This document shows positions 13,952 to 16,217 of a stretch of DNA of 16,217 nt, one piece after another; positions within the stretch are counted from its first letter, which is position 1; each line of letters starts with the position of its first letter. This stretch comes from an uncultured Bacilli bacterium (lineage in GTDB: Bacteria > Bacillota_I > Bacilli_A > RF39 > UBA660): contig CASRZP010000023.1 of the NCBI GenBank assembly GCA_949440065.1, positions 1-16,217 on the forward strand, given 5' to 3'. The notes under the pieces are model-generated. The model did not search any database. It saw nothing but the letters and a program-made list of their open reading frames with translations, and was not told the DNA's origin. A program made the position numbers and the translations under genes.

Positions 13952-16060
13952 ATGAATTTAGATGAATTGAATGAACAACAAAGGGAAGCGGTATTATATA
14001 ATGATGGTCCTCTTCTTATTTTGGCGGGAGCAGGAAGTGGAAAGACACGTGTTTTGACAAGAAAAATTGCGTATTTAATCAATGAAGAAGAGGTAAATCC
14101 ATACCAAATTTTAGCGATAACTTTCACCAATAAGGCAGCAAAAGAGATGAAAGAGCGTGTAATAGACCTTATCGGTGGAGTAGCTAAGTACGTGCAAGTA
14201 TCAACATTTCATAGCTTCGGATTAAAACTTTTAAGAGAAAATTGCGAAATATTAGGATATGATCATAACTTTGTCATTATGGATGGCGATGATTCTCTTA
14301 CTTTAATCAAAAAAATTTTAAAAGAGTATAATTACGATCCTAAGGTATATAACCCTAAGGGAATAAAAGCAAAGATTAGCAGTTGTAAAAACGAATTGAT
14401 TACTGTAGAAAACTACGAGAAATTTGTCAGTGGTCCTTATGAAGAGGTCGTACTAAAAGTTTATAAGCGATATGAGAAATTATTAAAGAAAAATAATTCA
14501 GTTGATTTTGATGATTTACTCATTTTACCCATTCAACTATTTAAGGAAAATCCTTTAATTTTAGAAAAGTATCAAGAACTATATCAATATATATTGATTG
14601 ATGAGTACCAAGATACCAATGAAGCACAGTATGTGTTAAGCAAAATGATTGCAAGACGTTATCAAAAAATTTTTGTTGTGGGAGATGCTGATCAAGCGAT
14701 ATATGGGTGGCGTGGAGCAAATTATCAAAACATTTTAAACTTTGAACGAGATTATCCTAGTGCTAAGACTATTGTACTAGAAGAAAACTATCGCTCTACT
14801 AAGACGATATTAGATGCAGCGAATGGCGTAATTAAAAACAATAAAAATAGAAAAAGTAAGAATTTATGGTCTACTAAAGGTGATGGAGATAAAATAAAGT
14901 ATTATCGAGCGTATGATGAGAAAGATGAAGCCAAATACGCAGTAAATGAGATAGAAAAATTAAGAAAAGAAGGCATTAATTTAGATGAAATTGCTATTTT
15001 GTATCGAACCAATGCCCAGTCACGTATTATTGAAGAAGAGTTCCTACAACATAATCTTCCCTACCGTGTCATTGGTAGTTTCTATTTCTATAATCGTAAG
15101 GAAATCAAAGATTTAATTTCCTATTTACGACTTTTACACAACCAAAAAGATGATGTTAGCTTACTTCGCGTTATCAATACCCCAAAACGAGGAATTGGAC
15201 TAAAAACGATAGAAAATTTAACAGAACTTGCGAATCAAGAAGAAAAAAGTTTATATGAGGTAATCTCTAATGGAAAAGAACTAGCATTTAAAGAGCAAAT
15301 TGAGTATTTAATTTCTTGTATGGATAATCTTAGTTTAACAGAGTTAGTAGATAAAGTATTAGATGTATCAGGAATGAAGAAGGCATTAGAAGATGAGAAG
15401 ACACTAGAATCTGAAATAAGAATTGAAAACTTGGAAGAGTTCAAGTCAATTACTAAGGCTTTTGAAGAGAAAAATGGTGTGGTATCTTTAGAGGAATTTT
15501 TACTAGAAATTTCTTTAATTAGTGATGTTGAAGAATATAATGAGGAACAAAATCGTGTTAGCTTAATGACTATGCATGCCGTAAAGGGTTTGGAATTTGA
15601 TTATGTGTTTGTGCTAGGTTTAGAAGAAGGAATTTTTCCTCATATTAATGCGATGATGGATAATAGTGAAATCGAAGAAGAACGGCGTTTGTGTTATGTA
15701 GCGATTACTAGAGCAAGAAAGCAACTTTATTTAGTGAATGCTAGAAAAAGAACGATTTTTGGTAAGGAAGAAGTCAATATTGCTAGTCGTTTTTTAAAGG
15801 AAATTGACCCAGAATTAATGGAAGTATCAGGAAAAGAGAACAAATTTAGCCAGGAGGAAAAATTTAATAAAGAAGAAATGATTCGTAAAGATCCAGTGGA
15901 CTATCAAGTAAATGATCACGTTTATCATGAAACTTTTGGTTTTGGTATTGTAAGGGAAGTATCAAATACGTTAGTTACTGTTGCCTTTAAGTTACCACAT
16001 GGAATAAAGAAGTTATTAAAATCGCATAAAGGATTAAGAAAGGTCGATGCAAATGATTAA
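13952..16060 (+). CDS. pcrA: ATP-dependent DNA helicase PcrA/UvrD
   Basis: This superfamily 1A 3'-5' helicase acts in DNA repair and in clearing proteins from DNA. Walker A GAGSGKT is at residues 26-32, followed by ITFTNKAAKEM (motif Ia), STFHSFG, the Walker B LIDEYQDTN, GDADQAIYGWRGA (motif III), LEENYRST (IV), MTMHAVKGLEFDYVFV (V) and ERRLCYVAITRA (VI). The C-terminal DHVYHETFGFGIVREV segment matches the Tudor-like RNA polymerase-binding tail of PcrA. The protein is full length at 702 residues, slightly shorter than many PcrA because the linker before that tail is short. The start is fixed by a strong AGGAGGG site. Its end overlaps the downstream galU-like gene by 8 bases. It is not followed by ligA, a common partner in other Firmicutes. 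Confidence 0.95.
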   Translation: MNLDELNEQQREAVLYNDGPLLILAGAGSGKTRVLTRKIAYLINEEEVNPYQILAITFTNKAAKEMKERVIDLIGGVAKYVQVSTFHSFGLKLLRENCEILGYDHNFVIMDGDDSLTLIKKILKEYNYDPKVYNPKGIKAKISSCKNELITVENYEKFVSGPYEEVVLKVYKRYEKLLKKNNSVDFDDLLILPIQLFKENPLILEKYQELYQYILIDEYQDTNEAQYVLSKMIARRYQKIFVVGDADQAIYGWRGANYQNILNFERDYPSAKTIVLEENYRSTKTILDAANGVIKNNKNRKSKNLWSTKGDGDKIKYYRAYDEKDEAKYAVNEIEKLRKEGINLDEIAILYRTNAQSRIIEEEFLQHNLPYRVIGSFYFYNRKEIKDLISYLRLLHNQKDDVSLLRVINTPKRGIGLKTIENLTELANQEEKSLYEVISNGKELAFKEQIEYLISCMDNLSLTELVDKVLDVSGMKKALEDEKTLESEIRIENLEEFKSITKAFEEKNGVVSLEEFLLEISLISDVEEYNEEQNRVSLMTMHAVKGLEFDYVFVLGLEEGIFPHINAMMDNSEIEEERRLCYVAITRARKQLYLVNARKRTIFGKEEVNIASRFLKEIDPELMEVSGKENKFSQEEKFNKEEMIRKDPVDYQVNDHVYHETFGFGIVREVSNTLVTVAFKLPHGIKKLLKSHKGLRKVDAND

Positions 16061-16217
16061 AAAGGCAGTGATTCCTCTAGCAGGATTAGGGACAAGATTT
16101 TTACCAGCTACTAAAGTTATTCCTAAAGAGTTGTTTCCTATTGGAACGAAGCCAGCACTACTTTATTTATTGGAAGAGTGTGTAAGCAGTGGAATAGAAG
16201 AAGTTATTTTAGTGATA
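16053..16217 (+). CDS. galU: UTP-glucose-1-phosphate uridylyltransferase (partial, runs off window)
   Basis: Only the first 55 residues are present. They contain the GalU signature AVIPLAGLGTRFLPATK followed by PKELFPIGTKPALLYLLEE, the nucleotide-binding N-terminus of enzymes that make UDP-glucose from UTP and glucose-1-phosphate. The ATG overlaps the pcrA stop by 8 bases with AAAGG upstream, so the two are likely co-transcribed. A related transferase that makes another UDP- or dTDP-sugar cannot be fully excluded with the C-terminus missing. Confidence 0.85.
   Translation, partial: MIKKAVIPLAGLGTRFLPATKVIPKELFPIGTKPALLYLLEECVSSGIEEVILVI

Noticed and set aside
1..16217. CRISPR arrays, tRNA or rRNA genes
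   Set aside because: I saw no regularly spaced repeats with unique spacers and no tRNA cloverleaf or rRNA sequence. No search tool was run.

Overview
The window reads as AT-rich, compactly packed chromosomal DNA of a low-GC Firmicutes or Mycoplasmatota-like bacterium, for example the Erysipelotrichales or gut 'RF39' type. This placement is an inference from base composition, strong GGAGG-type ribosome sites, the tsaE-tsaB-rimI-tsaD cluster, and gene-family resemblance. TGA is used as a stop codon, so the mycoplasma code (TGA = Trp) is excluded.

Layout. (1) 175-3451, plus strand: tightly coupled housekeeping operon tsaE-tsaB-rimI-tsaD (t6A tRNA modification plus ribosomal protein acetylation) with a trailing sugar-phosphate nucleotidyltransferase. 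It ends in a terminator that also serves the convergent operon. (2) 3468-9000, minus strand: an ABC import operon of the SsuA/TauA/NMT1 class (substrate-binding protein, ATPase, permease). Its ATPase gene is split in two by a roughly 3.0 kb insertion. (3) 4584-7599: the insertion, a very small serine-integrase element bounded by an 8-bp core repeat. It carries the integrase, an orphan LytTR response regulator with a 29-codon ORF just upstream, a repeat-rich divergent control region, and a 53-codon ORF next to the right end. (4) 9118-12950, plus strand: a stress-type short-chain dehydrogenase, then a FIST sensory-domain protein paired with an aldehyde dehydrogenase. (5) 13078-13845: two gene remnants, a sigma-factor C-terminal part (minus) and a Fic-domain C-terminal part (plus), joined back to back at their missing 5' ends. 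(6) 13952-16217, plus strand: pcrA helicase overlapping the start of a galU-like gene that runs off the window.

The most interesting object is the element in region 3. The two ATPase halves are in frame with each other and meet exactly at the shared core, inside the ABC signature motif, so clean excision would restore a 251-residue ATPase. The core is TAC-TC-GTA, two 3-bp inverted arms around a non-palindromic dinucleotide, as expected for a large serine integrase crossover site. The element is almost entirely integrase plus regulator, with no obvious conventional cargo. This suggests, as inference, that integration and excision may act as a regulated on/off switch for the transporter, controlled by the LytTR regulator and perhaps a peptide.
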